Assembly: GCA_902779945.1 (NCBI GenBank)
Contig: CACZDN010000001.1
Location: forward strand, 248,001 to 312,000
Length of the DNA stretch: 64,000 nucleotides
Source of the DNA: Oscillospiraceae bacterium
GTDB taxonomy: Bacteria > Bacillota > Clostridia > Oscillospirales > Oscillospiraceae
Reading direction: 5' to 3'
In this document: positions 1 through 9,124 of the stretch, in pieces
Layout of the letters: each line of letters starts with the position of its first letter
Position numbering within the stretch: the stretch's first letter is position 1
The notes under the pieces: generated by a model
Told to the model about the DNA's origin: nothing
Seen by the model: the letters and a program-made list of their open reading frames with translations, nothing else
Database searches by the model: none
Program-made: the position numbers and the translations under genes

Positions 1-1863
1 ATCGTCATCGGCCGCGCCGCCGGCGAGGACCGGGACAACAGGCTCGAGCAGGGCAGCTACTATCTCACGGAGGCGGAGCGCGACATGCTGGATAAGGTCA
101 CCGCCGTCTTTACGCGCACCGTGGTCGTCCTCAACGTCGGCAGCATCATGGACATGGCCTGGACCGAGGACTACGGCGAGCGGCTCTCCGCCATCCTGAT
201 CGCCTGGCAGGGCGGCATGGAGAGCGGAAACGCCCTGGCGGACGTGCTCTGCGGCAGGACCAGCCCCAGCGGCCGTCTGAGCGACACCATCGCGCGCTAC
301 TACGTCGACTACCCCGGCAGCCGCGACTTCGGCGGGAAGGATTACAACAACTACAGCGAGGGGATCTTTGTCGGCTACCGCTACTTTGAGCGCTCCTCGC
401 CCAAAAGCGTCCTCTACCCCTTCGGCTTCGGCCTGAGTTATACGAGCTTTGAAGCCCTCTCGGGGGATTTCTCATACTTAAACGGCGCCCTTACGGTCAC
501 GGCGCAGATTACGAACACCGGCTCCATGCCGGGGCGGGAGGTCGCGCAGCTCTGGTGCTCTGCCCCCGCGGGAGCGCTGGATAAGCCGAAGCGCGTGCTC
601 TGCGCCTTTGCCAAGACAGGAGAGCTCTATCCCGGCGAGAGCGAGACCGTGACCCTGCGCTGCACGGAGCGGGACTTTGCCTCCTTCGACGCGGCGCGCC
701 ACGCCTTCGTTTTGGAGGCCGGCGTCTACCGCTTCACTCTCGGCGAGCATGAGATTGGCTCCTTCCGCGTCTTCCGGGAGAAGACCGTGGAGAGCTGCCG
801 CCCCCTCGGCCTCGAGAGCGCGAAGCTGCGGCAGGTGATTCTGACGGAGCTGCCCGCGGCGGTCGACCCGAAGCTCGCGCACACCGGCACGCTCTGCGAC
901 GTGGCGGCTGGCAGGATCACGCTTGACGCCTTCCTCGCCTCCCTGTCTCCCGAGGAGCTGGAGGCCCTGACCCGTGGCGAGGGGATGATGAACGTCCCCC
1001 TCGGCGCGCCGGGCAACGCCGGCGGCTTCGGCGGCGTGACAGAGGCGCTGCGGCAGAAGGGCGTGCCGGAGCTTATCACCGCGGACGGCCCCGCCGGACT
1101 GCGCCTGCAGAGCTTCACGTCCCTCATGCCCATCGGCACGGCCCTGGCCTGCACCTGGGACACGGAGCTCGTGGAGGCGCTGCACCGCAAGCTCGGCGAG
1201 GAGATGACGCGCTACGGGATCGACGTCCACCTCGGCCCCGGCATGAACCTGCACCGCAACCCTCTCTGCGGCCGGAACTTCGAGTACTATTCCGAGGACC
1301 CGGTGCTCACCGGCAGGATCGCCGCGGCAGCCGTGCGCGGGGTCCAGAGCACGGGCCACGCCTCCTGCCCCAAGCACTTCGCCTGCAACAACCAGGAGAC
1401 GAAGCGCAACACCAACGACTCTCGCGTCTCCGAGCGTGCCCTGCGCGAGCTCTACCTGCGCGGCTTTGAGATCTGCATCCGCGAATCCGCCCCCCTCACG
1501 CTCATGACCTCCTACAACAAGGTCAACGGCGTCTGGTCGCACTACAGCTACGAGCTTGCGACCGCCGTCCTGCGCGGCGACTGGGGCTGGGACGGCGTCG
1601 TCGTCACCGACTGGTGGATGAAAAAGTCCGGCAGTCCGGAGTTTCCCGATCTGCGTGACAACGCCTACCGCGTCCGCGCCGGCGTCGATGTGCTGATGCC
1701 CGGCGACATGGGCCGTACCGCCAAACGCTACAGGGCGGACGAGACCCTGCTCGAAACCCTCGGCAGGCCGGACGGCATCACCCGGGGCGAGCTTGAGCGC
1801 AGCGCCCGCCGCGTGCTGAGGCTTGCGCTGAAGCTGCGAAAAAAAGACTTTACTTTAGTCTGA
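1..1863 (+). CDS. Family 3 glycoside hydrolase (beta-glucosidase-like), domain-permuted, 5' end missing
   Basis: The reading frame is open from base 1, so the start lies left of the window; the first residues (IVIGRAAGEDRDN) belong to the GH3 C-terminal alpha/beta sandwich. Domain order is reversed: the C-terminal sandwich comes first, then a fibronectin-III-like domain (about 430-780 nt), then the TIM-barrel-type GH3 N-terminal domain (about 900-1840 nt). The barrel carries the usual KHFACNNQE and GWDGVVVTDWW motifs, and the Asp codon at 1609-1611 is the expected catalytic nucleophile. Reversed order is known for some rumen beta-glucosidases (Ruminococcus albus, Butyrivibrio), so this is a recognised variant and not a rearrangement error. 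No signal peptide can be judged. It would hydrolyse beta-linked glucosides or xylosides; the substrate cannot be read from sequence. It ends 47 bp before hisZ. Confidence 0.93.
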   Translation: MVIGRAAGEDRDNRLEQGSYYLTEAERDMLDKVTAVFTRTVVVLNVGSIMDMAWTEDYGERLSAILIAWQGGMESGNALADVLCGRTSPSGRLSDTIARYYVDYPGSRDFGGKDYNNYSEGIFVGYRYFERSSPKSVLYPFGFGLSYTSFEALSGDFSYLNGALTVTAQITNTGSMPGREVAQLWCSAPAGALDKPKRVLCAFAKTGELYPGESETVTLRCTERDFASFDAARHAFVLEAGVYRFTLGEHEIGSFRVFREKTVESCRPLGLESAKLRQVILTELPAAVDPKLAHTGTLCDVAAGRITLDAFLASLSPEELEALTRGEGMMNVPLGAPGNAGGFGGVTEALRQKGVPELITADGPAGLRLQSFTSLMPIGTALACTWDTELVEALHRKLGEEMTRYGIDVHLGPGMNLHRNPLCGRNFEYYSEDPVLTGRIAAAAVRGVQSTGHASCPKHFACNNQETKRNTNDSRVSERALRELYLRGFEICIRESAPLTLMTSYNKVNGVWSHYSYELATAVLRGDWGWDGVVVTDWWMKKSGSPEFPDLRDNAYRVRAGVDVLMPGDMGRTAKRYRADETLLETLGRPDGITRGELERSARRVLRLALKLRKKDFTLV

Positions 1864-1888
1864 TAACGTGCTAATATGCTAAAGTAAA
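1849..1888 (+). promoter_or_regulatory. Candidate his operon promoter inside a 10-bp inverted repeat
   Basis: Arms TTTACTTTAG (1849-1858) and CTAAAGTAAA (1879-1888) are exact inverted repeats with a 20-nt centre. A -35-like TTTACT (1849-1854) and a -10-like TAATAT (1872-1877) are 17 bp apart in the same segment, and the left arm overlaps the last codons of the glycosidase gene. No T-run follows, so an operator/promoter fits better than a terminator. A TrpR-like HisR/YerC repressor regulates his genes in some Firmicutes; linking it to this site is inference. Confidence 0.45.
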
Positions 1889-1910
1889 ATCTGACAATGG
1901 AGGTCTGCCC

Positions 1911-2843
1911 GTGACCATTGACGACGAGGTCCTCAGCAACGAGGAGAAAATCAGCTTTGCCCTCCGCTCGCTCTATCACAGCCGGGGATACCAGCCCTAC
2001 CGGATGAGCAAGTTTGAGGAGTACGAGCTCTATATGAAAAACAAGGACTTCCTGCTCTCGCCGGAGGTCATCACCTTTACCGACACAAACGGGAAGCTCA
2101 TGGCCCTCAAGCCGGACGTGACGCTCTCCATCGTGCGCTCCTCCCGCCCGCAGGCGGGGGAGGTGCAGAAGATCTACTACGACGAGAACGTCTACCGCGT
2201 GTCGGAGAGCTCCCGCCGCTTCCGGGAGATCCGCCAGGCGGGGTTGGAATGCCTCGGCGCGGTGGACGGGCGCTGCATCGCCGAAGTGCTGTCCCTCGCG
2301 CTGGAGAGCCTGCGCGTGATCTCGGAGGACGCGAGACTTTGCGTATCGCTCCTCGGCGTCGTGGAGGAGAGGCTGGACGCTCTCGCGCTCTCGGGCGACG
2401 CGCGGCGTGAGGTGCTGCGCTGCATGGGCGGGAAAACCGTGCACGAGCTGCGCACCGTCTGTGAAAGCGCCGGCCTGAGTCCCGCGGACACGGAGCGCCT
2501 CGCGCGCCTCACTCTCTGCGGAGGAGCGCCGGGAGACGCGCTTTCCGAGCTGCGGGAGATCGGCTGCTCCGAATCGGCCCTGTCCGAGGTGGCACGGCTC
2601 GCCGAAAGCCTGCCTGCGGAGGCTTCGGGCCGTGTGTGTCTCGATTTCTCCGTCCTCGGCGACATGCGCTATTATAACGGCATCGCCTTCCAGGGCTATG
2701 TGCGCGGCGTCCCGTCGAGCGTGCTGTCCGGCGGCTCGTACGACCGGCTGCTCCGCCGCATGGGCAGACCCGGCTCCGGCGTGGGATTTGCCTGCTACCT
2801 GGATAAGCTCGAACGCCTGGAGGAGGTGCAGAGCCATGCTTAA
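1911..2843 (+). CDS. hisZ: ATP phosphoribosyltransferase regulatory subunit HisZ
   Basis: 310 aa, class II aminoacyl-tRNA-synthetase-like fold related to HisRS without tRNA charging. It shows KPDVTLSIVR (motif 2 region), QAGLECLGA, and a C-terminal YYNGIAFQGYVRGV followed by SGGSYDRLL. HisZ pairs with the short form of HisG to make the first enzyme of histidine synthesis and gives it feedback control by histidine. The start is GTG at 1911, preceded by TGGAGG at 1898-1903. The next gene, hisG, lacks the C-terminal regulatory domain, which is exactly the situation that requires HisZ. It overlaps hisG by 8 bp. First gene of the operon. Confidence 0.95.
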   Translation: MTIDDEVLSNEEKISFALRSLYHSRGYQPYRMSKFEEYELYMKNKDFLLSPEVITFTDTNGKLMALKPDVTLSIVRSSRPQAGEVQKIYYDENVYRVSESSRRFREIRQAGLECLGAVDGRCIAEVLSLALESLRVISEDARLCVSLLGVVEERLDALALSGDARREVLRCMGGKTVHELRTVCESAGLSPADTERLARLTLCGGAPGDALSELREIGCSESALSEVARLAESLPAEASGRVCLDFSVLGDMRYYNGIAFQGYVRGVPSSVLSGGSYDRLLRRMGRPGSGVGFACYLDKLERLEEVQSHA

Positions 2844-3459
2844 TATCGCACTCCCCAAGGGGAGGCTGGGCGAAAAGGTCTACGCCATGTTTGAGCGCGC
2901 GGGCTTTGCCTGCCCAGCCATCCGCGAGGAAAACCGCCGGCTGTATTTCGAGAACGAGGCCCTGGACCTTCGCTACTTCTGGGTCAAGCCCTCGGACGTG
3001 GCGATCTACGTGGAGCGGGGCGCGGCGGACATCGGCGTCGCGGGCAAGGACATCCTGCTCGAATACCGCCCCGATGTGTATGAGCTGCTGGACCTCGGCG
3101 TCGGCCGCTGCCGCATGTGCGTGGCCGCGCCCGAGGGCTTCACGGACGACATGACCCGTACCCTGCGCGTGGCGACCAAGTTTTCCAACATCGCCTCGGC
3201 CTATTATACGTCTCTCGGCCGGGACATCGACGTGATCCCCCTCAACGGCTCCATCGAGCTGGCCCCCATCCTGGGCCTCTCCGACGTGATCGTGGATATT
3301 GTCGAGACCGGCACGACGCTGAGGGAAAACCATCTCGCCGTGATGGAGACCATCGTCCCCATCAGTGCGCGGCTCATCGCGAACAAGGCGAGCTTTGTGT
3401 TCCGCAAGACCCGGATCGACGAGCTGGTCCGGGCTGTTTCAAGGGAGGTGCAGACATGA
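2836..3459 (+). CDS. hisG: ATP phosphoribosyltransferase catalytic subunit, short form
   Basis: 207 aa; joins ATP and PRPP to give phosphoribosyl-ATP, the committed step of histidine synthesis. It begins MLNIALPKGRLGEKVY, the canonical HisG N-terminus, and contains GAADIGVAGKDIL and the PRPP-binding stretch DVIVDIVETGTTLREN. The ATG at 2836 is chosen over an in-frame upstream codon at 2632 because GGAGGTG at 2820-2826 sits at the right distance and all conserved sequence lies after it. At about 200 residues it is the HisZ-dependent short form. It overlaps hisZ by 8 bp and hisD by 4 bp (ATGA), so translational coupling is likely. Confidence 0.96.
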   Translation: MLNIALPKGRLGEKVYAMFERAGFACPAIREENRRLYFENEALDLRYFWVKPSDVAIYVERGAADIGVAGKDILLEYRPDVYELLDLGVGRCRMCVAAPEGFTDDMTRTLRVATKFSNIASAYYTSLGRDIDVIPLNGSIELAPILGLSDVIVDIVETGTTLRENHLAVMETIVPISARLIANKASFVFRKTRIDELVRAVSREVQT

Positions 3460-4739
3460 TCCGTATTTATCAGGACGGCGAGCTCCGGGACTCGGAGCTT
3501 CTCAAACGCAACGCGCCGAAGGTGGACGTCGCGGGCGTCGTGGCGGAGATCCTTCGGGACGTGCGCGAAAACGGCGACGCCGCAGTGCTCAAATACACCG
3601 AGAAATTCGACCGCGCAAGGCTCACGTCCATGCTTGTGACCGAGGCGGAGATCGACGAGGCCATGGCCCTGACCGAGCCCGAATTCCTCGATACCCTGCG
3701 TCTTGCCGAGCGCAATATCCGCGAATACCACGAAAAGCAGGTCCGCCAGAGCTACAGCTTTACAAGACCCGGCGGGGTGGTGATGGGGCAGAAGGTCCTG
3801 CCCATCGAGCGCGCGGGCCTCTACGTGCCCGCCGGCACGGCGCCCTATCCCTCCACGGTAATGATGGACGCGGTGCCCGCCAGGATCGCGGGCTGCGCCG
3901 AGATCGTCATGTGCACCCCCTGCGGCCCGGACGGCAGGGTCAACGCCGCCATCCTCGCCGCGGCCAGGATCGCGGGCGTGGACCGCATCTACAAAGCGGG
4001 CGGCGCGCAGGCCATCGCTGCCATGGCCTTCGGGACCGAGACAATCCCGCGGGTCGACAAGATCGTCGGCCCCGGCAACGCCTATGTGGCCGAAGCCAAG
4101 CGCCAGGTCTACGGCCAGGTCTCGATCGACACCATCGCCGGCCCCAGCGAGGTCCTGGTGGTCGCGGACGGGACGGCAAACCCCCGCCACGTCGCGGCGG
4201 ACATGCTGGCCCAGGCGGAGCACGACGTGCTGTCCTGCTGCGTCCTCGTGACGGACAGCGAGGCGCTGGCGTTCAGCGTGCAGGCGGAGATCGAAACGCA
4301 GCTTGCGGCGCTCGAGCGCGTCGCCATCGCGCGCCCCTCTATCGACGACAACGGCAAGATCATCATCGCCGCAGACCTGCGCCGCGCCATGCAGATCGCA
4401 AACGCCGTCGCGCCGGAGCATCTGGAAATCTGTGTGGACAACCCCTTCGACTATCTGGACGATGTGAAGAACGCCGGCTCGGTCTTCCTCGGCAAGAACT
4501 GCCCGGAGCCGCTGGGCGACTATCTCGGCGGCACGAACCACACCCTGCCCACCACCGGCACCGCCCGCTTCGGCAGCCCCCTCGGCGTGGACGACTTCAT
4601 CAAGAAGATCCAGTACACCTATTACCCGGCCGAGGCGTTCAGGGAGCTCGCGCCGGAGATCGCGCGCTTTGCCTATAAGGAAGGGCTGACCGGTCACGCA
4701 AAGAGTGCCCTGATCCGTCTGGAGGAGGGAGAGACATGA
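3456..4739 (+). CDS. hisD: Histidinol dehydrogenase
   Basis: 427 aa, the usual length; zinc-dependent NAD enzyme that oxidises L-histidinol to histidine in two steps, the end of the pathway. Visible signatures are [15 protein letters not shown], the NAD-binding [28 protein letters not shown], and the zinc/catalytic residues in LAQAEHD (Gln, His), [15 protein letters not shown] (Asp, His) and LTGHAKSA (His). The open frame extends back to 3117, but homology begins at the ATG at 3456, which overlaps the hisG stop as ATGA and follows GGAGGTG (3444-3450). The 3' end overlaps hisC by 4 bp. Confidence 0.97.
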   Translation: MIRIYQDGELRDSELLKRNAPKVDVAGVVAEILRDVRENGDAAVLKYTEKFDRARLTSMLVTEAEIDEAMALTEPEFLDTLRLAERNIREYHEKQVRQSYSFTRPGGVVMGQKVLPIERAGLYVPAGTAPYPSTVMMDAVPARIAGCAEIVMCTPCGPDGRVNAAILAAARIAGVDRIYKAGGAQAIAAMAFGTETIPRVDKIVGPGNAYVAEAKRQVYGQVSIDTIAGPSEVLVVADGTANPRHVAADMLAQAEHDVLSCCVLVTDSEALAFSVQAEIETQLAALERVAIARPSIDDNGKIIIAADLRRAMQIANAVAPEHLEICVDNPFDYLDDVKNAGSVFLGKNCPEPLGDYLGGTNHTLPTTGTARFGSPLGVDDFIKKIQYTYYPAEAFRELAPEIARFAYKEGLTGHAKSALIRLEEGET

Positions 4740-5800
4740 GCCGTTTTTTCAGCTACCGCTACGAGACGCTGGTCCCCTATACCCCCGGTGAGCAGCCGAA
4801 GATCATGAACGTCACCAAGCTCAACACCAACGAAAACCCATTCCCGCCGTCCGAGAAGGCCCTGCGCTTTGCGAGAGAGCATATCCGCCCCCTGAACCTC
4901 TACCCGGAGATCCAGTGCATCGACGTGCGCGAAAGGCTTGCGGAGCTGCACGGGATCGACGCGGACAACATCGTCCTCGGCAACGGCTCGGACGAGCTTT
5001 TGAACTTCGCCTTCATGGCCTTCTGCGACGACAGAAAGCAGGTGGCTTTCCCGAATATCAGCTACGGCTTCTACCCGGTCTACGCCGATCTCAACCACAT
5101 CCCCGCGCTGGAGATCCCCCTGCGGAAGGATTTCAGCATCGCGCCCGAGGATTACTACGATCTCGGCAGGACCGTTTTTATAGCAAACCCCAACGCCCCC
5201 ACCGGCATGGCCCTGACACGGGCCCAGGTGGAGGGAATCGTGAAGCGCAACCGCGACAGCGTGGTGGTCGTCGACGAGGCCTATGTGGACTTCGGCGGCG
5301 AGAGCTGCATCCCGCTGATCAGGGACTATGAAAACCTGCTGGTGATCCAGACCTTCTCCAAGTCCCGCTCGCTGGCCGGCGGCCGCCTCGGCTTTGCCGC
5401 CGGGGACAAAGCCCTGATCGCCGACATGAACACCATCAAGTACTCCGTCAACCCTTACAACATCAACTCCATGACCCTGGCCCTCGGCCTCGGCGTACTG
5501 CTGGATGAGGAGACGACCCGGGCAAACTGCTTCACCATCATGGAAAACCGCGCGTACACGGCAGATGCGCTCGAAAAGCTGGGCTTCACGGTCCTGCCCT
5601 CCGCGTCGAACTTCCTCTTCGCACGCTCCGATAAAATCGGCGGCGGGGAGCTCTACCGCAGCCTCAAGGCGCGGGGCGTGCTGATCCGCCACTTCGACAG
5701 GGACGGCATCCGCGACTGGAACCGCATCACCGTCGGCACGCGGGAACAGATGGACATTCTGCTCAAAAACATCCGTGAACTTTTGGAGGAAACGCCATGA
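4736..5800 (+). CDS. hisC: Histidinol-phosphate aminotransferase
   Basis: 354 aa, class I/II PLP aminotransferase. It converts imidazole-acetol phosphate and glutamate to histidinol phosphate. Motifs: KLNTNENPFPPS at the N-terminus, LGNGSDELL, NPNAPTGMAL, VVDEAYVDFGG (PLP-ring Asp and Tyr), and the Schiff-base lysine in TFSKSRSLAGGRLGF. The start ATG overlaps the hisD stop (ATGA at 4736-4739) and follows GGAGGGAG. The end overlaps hisB by 4 bp. HisC is not always inside the his cluster in Firmicutes; here it sits between hisD and hisB. Confidence 0.96.
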   Translation: MSRFFSYRYETLVPYTPGEQPKIMNVTKLNTNENPFPPSEKALRFAREHIRPLNLYPEIQCIDVRERLAELHGIDADNIVLGNGSDELLNFAFMAFCDDRKQVAFPNISYGFYPVYADLNHIPALEIPLRKDFSIAPEDYYDLGRTVFIANPNAPTGMALTRAQVEGIVKRNRDSVVVVDEAYVDFGGESCIPLIRDYENLLVIQTFSKSRSLAGGRLGFAAGDKALIADMNTIKYSVNPYNINSMTLALGLGVLLDEETTRANCFTIMENRAYTADALEKLGFTVLPSASNFLFARSDKIGGGELYRSLKARGVLIRHFDRDGIRDWNRITVGTREQMDILLKNIRELLEETP

Positions 5801-6387
5801 GAAGCGCCACCGTCAGCCGCAAGACCGCCGAGACCGACATCCGGCTCACCCTGAACCTGGACGGCACGGGGGAGAGCGAGGTGAGCTCCGGGGTCGGCTT
5901 TCTGGACCACATGCTTACGCTCTTCGCCCGCCACGGCCGCTTTGACCTCGCGCTCTCCTGCGCGGGGGATACCCGGGTAGACGACCACCACAGCGTGGAG
6001 GATATCGGCATCTGCCTTGGCCGCGCCGTGCAGGAAGCTCTGGGCGACAAGCGGGGCATACGCCGCTACGGCGACGCGGTGATTCCGATGGACGAGGCCC
6101 TGGTCCTCACGGCGGTGGACATCTCGGGCCGCAGCTTCCTCTGCTTCGATCTCCCGATCCCCACTGAAAAGGTCGGCGCCTTCGACACGGAGCTCGTGGA
6201 GGAGTTTTTCACCGCCTTCTGCTCGAACGCCGGGGTTACTCTGCATGTCCGGGAGCTTGCCGGCAAAAACAGCCACCACATCATCGAGGGCTGCTTCAAG
6301 TCCTTTGCCCGCTCTCTGCGCCAGGCTGTGTCCATCGACTTATCCTGCGCGGACGAGCTGCCGAGCACCAAGGGGGTTTTGGGATGA
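5797..6387 (+). CDS. hisB: Imidazoleglycerol-phosphate dehydratase
   Basis: 196 aa, monofunctional (no fused phosphatase domain). It dehydrates imidazole-glycerol phosphate using a di-manganese centre. The metal-binding histidine clusters are seen in FLDHMLTLFARHG, DDHHSVEDIGI and NSHHIIEGCFKSFARSL. Since it lacks the N-terminal phosphatase, histidinol-phosphate must be dephosphorylated by a separate PHP- or inositol-monophosphatase-type enzyme, which is not in this window. It overlaps hisC and hisH by 4 bp each. Confidence 0.97.
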   Translation: MRSATVSRKTAETDIRLTLNLDGTGESEVSSGVGFLDHMLTLFARHGRFDLALSCAGDTRVDDHHSVEDIGICLGRAVQEALGDKRGIRRYGDAVIPMDEALVLTAVDISGRSFLCFDLPIPTEKVGAFDTELVEEFFTAFCSNAGVTLHVRELAGKNSHHIIEGCFKSFARSLRQAVSIDLSCADELPSTKGVLG

Positions 6388-7010
6388 TCGCCATTGTGGA
6401 TTACGGCGTGGGCAATCTCTTCTCGCTCAAAAGCTCCTTTGCCGCCATCGGGGCGGAGGCTGTCGTCACCGGCGAGGCGGACGTGCTGCGCGCGGCTGAC
6501 AAGATCATTCTCCCCGGCGTGGGCGCCTTCGGCGACGCGGCGGACAAGCTGCGCGCCTGCGGCCTCGACCGCGTGCTCGTCGACGAGGCGCGGCGCGGCA
6601 AGCCCCTCATGGGCATCTGCCTCGGGATGCAGCTCCTCTTTGAGAAGAGCTTCGAGTACGGCGAGCACGCGGGCCTCGCCCTCATCCCGGGCGAGGTGCG
6701 CCCCATCGCGGAGCTGATCCCGCCGACGCTCAAAATCCCGCACATCGGCTGGAACGCCCTGCGCTTTACAGAGAAAAAGAGCCCCCTCTTCCGCGGCGTC
6801 AAAGAGGGAGACTGCGTCTATTTCGTACACTCCTTCTACGCCGCGGACTGCGCCGCCGCCGTGATCGCGACCGCGGAATACGGGGCAGAGCTCACTGCCG
6901 CCGTGCAGCTTGAAAACGTCTGCGGCTGCCAGTTCCACCCGGAAAAGAGCGGCCCCGTGGGGCTGAATATCCTGCGCGCGTTTTGTGAAACGGAGGGGAC
7001 GACATGCTGA
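6384..7010 (+). CDS. hisH: Imidazole glycerol phosphate synthase, glutaminase subunit
   Basis: 208 aa, class I glutamine amidotransferase that releases ammonia from glutamine and passes it to HisF. The nucleophile elbow is GICLGMQLLF (Cys), and the His-Glu of the triad is in CQFHPEKSG. The N-terminal IVDYGVGNLFSL and the LPGVGAFGDA oxyanion-region motif are typical. ATG at 6384 overlaps the hisB stop by 4 bp; the 3' end overlaps hisA by 7 bp. The partner subunit HisF is two genes downstream. Confidence 0.97.
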   Translation: MIAIVDYGVGNLFSLKSSFAAIGAEAVVTGEADVLRAADKIILPGVGAFGDAADKLRACGLDRVLVDEARRGKPLMGICLGMQLLFEKSFEYGEHAGLALIPGEVRPIAELIPPTLKIPHIGWNALRFTEKKSPLFRGVKEGDCVYFVHSFYAADCAAAVIATAEYGAELTAAVQLENVCGCQFHPEKSGPVGLNILRAFCETEGTTC

Positions 7011-7717
7011 TTTTTCCCGCGATCGACCTCTATGAGGGAAAGGCCGTGCGCCTCTACAAGGGCGACTACAGGCAGATGACCGTCTACAGCGAAAACCCGC
7101 CGGAGCTGGCGGAGGCCTTTGCCGCACAGGGTGCCGCGTGCCTCCACCTCGTCGATCTCGAGGGGGCAAAGCTCGGCACGACGCCGAATCTCGAGACGGT
7201 CAAAAAAATCCGCGCGGCGGCCCCGCTCTTTATGGAGCTCGGCGGCGGCGTCCGCAGCATGGAGACGGTGGAGACGTACCTCGACGCCGGCATCGACCGC
7301 GTCATCCTCGGCACCGCGGCGGTCACGGACCCGGATTTCCTGTGCGCGGCGGTGGAGAAGTACGGCGAGAAAATCGCCGTCGGCGCGGATATCAGGGACG
7401 GCAGGGTCGCCATCAAAGGCTGGCTCGAGAAGTCCGGGTACGACACCTTCGATTTCTGCCGCAGGATGCAGGAACTGGGCGTAAAAACCCTGATCTGCAC
7501 CGACGTGTCAAGGGACGGCGCCATGCAGGGCACGAACCGCGCGCTGTACGGGGAGCTCTCGAAGACCCTCGCGCTCGACATCGTCGCCTCCGGCGGCGTG
7601 TCCGGGCTCGAGGACGTGAAGGCCCTGCGCGCGCTGGGGCTCTGCGGCGCCATCATCGGCAAGGCGTACTATACCGGGGCCATCGATCTCCGGGAAGCGA
7701 TCGAGGTGGCAAAATGA
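7004..7717 (+). CDS. hisA: ProFAR isomerase (phosphoribosylformimino-5-aminoimidazole carboxamide ribotide isomerase)
   Basis: 237 aa beta/alpha barrel related to HisF. It performs the Amadori rearrangement of ProFAR to PRFAR. The catalytic Asp pair is in IFPAIDLYEGKAVRL near the N-terminus and in CTDVSRDGAMQGTN in the second half; phosphate-binding loops ELGGGVRS and VASGGVSG are present. It overlaps hisH by 7 bp and hisF by 4 bp. Confidence 0.97.
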   Translation: MLIFPAIDLYEGKAVRLYKGDYRQMTVYSENPPELAEAFAAQGAACLHLVDLEGAKLGTTPNLETVKKIRAAAPLFMELGGGVRSMETVETYLDAGIDRVILGTAAVTDPDFLCAAVEKYGEKIAVGADIRDGRVAIKGWLEKSGYDTFDFCRRMQELGVKTLICTDVSRDGAMQGTNRALYGELSKTLALDIVASGGVSGLEDVKALRALGLCGAIIGKAYYTGAIDLREAIEVAK

Positions 7718-8475
7718 TCACAAAACGCATCATCCCCTGTCTTGACGTGCGGGACGGCAGGGTCGTCAAGGGCGTGAACTTTCAGGGCCTTAGCGACGTG
7801 TCCTCCCCCGTGGAGCTGGGCAAATACTACAGTGACAGCGGCGCGGACGAGCTGGTGTTCTACGACATCACCGCCTCCGCCGAGGGGCGGCGGCTCTTTA
7901 CCGACATTCTCACCGAGGTTGCCCGCACGATCTTCATCCCCCTCACGGTGGGCGGCGGCATCAACAGCCTGGACGACTTCGACCGCGTGCTCAAATACGG
8001 GGCGGACAAGGTCAGCGTCAACTCCGGCGCAATCAAAAACCCGCGCCTCATCTTCGAGGCCGCCAAGCGCTACGGCGACCAGTGCGTGGTGCTGTCGGCG
8101 GACGTGAAGCGGGTGGACGGCGTGTTCCGCGTCTTCGCCAGGGGCGGGCGCGAGAACACCGGCATGGAGGCCATCTCCTGGATCAAAAACGGCGTTTCTC
8201 TCGGCGCGGGCGAGATCGTCCTGAACTCCATCGACACCGACGGCGTAAAAAAGGGCTTTGATCTTGAAATGCTGGACGCCGTGTGCTCGGCCGTCTCCGT
8301 CCCGGTGATCGCGAGCGGCGGCGCGGGCGGGATCGCGGATTTCGTCACCCTGTTCAAAACCCTGCCGAGGGTGGACGCGGGCCTTGCCGCCTCCATCTTC
8401 CACTTCGGGGAGGTCACGATCCCCGCGCTCAAGGCGGAGCTTCGAAAAAACAACATTCCGGTCAGAGAGGTATGA
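7714..8475 (+). CDS. hisF: Imidazole glycerol phosphate synthase, cyclase subunit
   Basis: 253 aa beta/alpha barrel. With HisH it forms imidazole-glycerol phosphate and AICAR. It starts MITKRIIPCLDVRDGRVVKGVNF (Asp of strand 1) and has the second catalytic Asp in LNSIDTDGVKKGFD; phosphate loops are VGGGI and ASGGAG. The frame is open further upstream, but the ATG at 7714 overlaps hisA as ATGA and matches the family N-terminus. Only 1 nt separates its stop from the hisIE start. Confidence 0.97.
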   Translation: MITKRIIPCLDVRDGRVVKGVNFQGLSDVSSPVELGKYYSDSGADELVFYDITASAEGRRLFTDILTEVARTIFIPLTVGGGINSLDDFDRVLKYGADKVSVNSGAIKNPRLIFEAAKRYGDQCVVLSADVKRVDGVFRVFARGGRENTGMEAISWIKNGVSLGAGEIVLNSIDTDGVKKGFDLEMLDAVCSAVSVPVIASGGAGGIADFVTLFKTLPRVDAGLAASIFHFGEVTIPALKAELRKNNIPVREV

Positions 8476-8476
8476 C

Positions 8477-9124
8477 ATGCTGAACATCGACGAACTGAAA
8501 TTTGACGAAAAGGGCCTCATCCCCGCCGTCGTGGTGGACTCCGTCACGAAGCGGGTGCTGACGCTTGCCTACATGAACAGGGAGAGCCTGCAGATCTCCA
8601 TGGAGAAGGAACTGACCTGCTTCTGGTCCCGCTCCCGGCAGGAGCTCTGGCTCAAGGGGGAGACCAGCGGCAATTACCAGCACATCGTCTCCATCACCGC
8701 CGACTGCGACCGGGACGCCCTCGTCGTCGTGGTGGAGCCGGACGGCCCCGCCTGCCACCTGGGCACGTTCTCCTGCTTTGAAAACCCCGTCTGGCACAGC
8801 GACACCCTGAGCGAATTCTCGCTTCAAGGGCTCTATGAGCTCCTGGAGGGCCGCAAGCGCGACATGCCCGAGGGCTCCTATACGAGCTACCTCTTCGAGA
8901 AGGGGCTCGACAAGATCCTCAAGAAGGTGGGGGAGGAGTGCACTGAGGTCATCATCGCCGGCAAGGCACAGGACAGGCGCGAGACGGTGTATGAGCTGGC
9001 GGATCTCGCCTACCACGCGATGGTGCTGATGGTCGAGGCCGGCATCACGGTCGAGGATGTGCACAGGGAGCTCGCCTCCCGCCACGTCATCGACCACAAG
9101 GTCAAGCAGGAGAAGATGGTATGA
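8477..9124 (+). CDS. hisI: Bifunctional phosphoribosyl-AMP cyclohydrolase / phosphoribosyl-ATP pyrophosphatase
   Basis: 215 aa HisIE fusion covering steps two and three of the pathway. Residues about 1-110 are the cyclohydrolase, with FWSRSRQELWLKGETSGN and the metal-binding ADCDRDALV. Residues about 115-215 are the MazG-like HisE pyrophosphatase, with KVGEECTEVIIAGK and the ELADLAYH metal-binding helix. ATG 8477 is preferred to the open frame upstream, because conservation begins there and GAGAGG precedes it. The stop overlaps the following peptidase gene by 4 bp. Confidence 0.96.
   Translation: MLNIDELKFDEKGLIPAVVVDSVTKRVLTLAYMNRESLQISMEKELTCFWSRSRQELWLKGETSGNYQHIVSITADCDRDALVVVVEPDGPACHLGTFSCFENPVWHSDTLSEFSLQGLYELLEGRKRDMPEGSYTSYLFEKGLDKILKKVGEECTEVIIAGKAQDRRETVYELADLAYHAMVLMVEAGITVEDVHRELASRHVIDHKVKQEKMV

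Noticed and set aside
1849..1888. Terminator of the glycosidase gene
   Set aside because: The stem is A/T-rich, the loop is 20 nt and no T-run follows, so an operator is the better reading.
3204..4697. 497-codon open frame on the minus strand over hisD
   Set aside because: hisD is complete with all metal-binding residues; the opposite frame has no homology signal.
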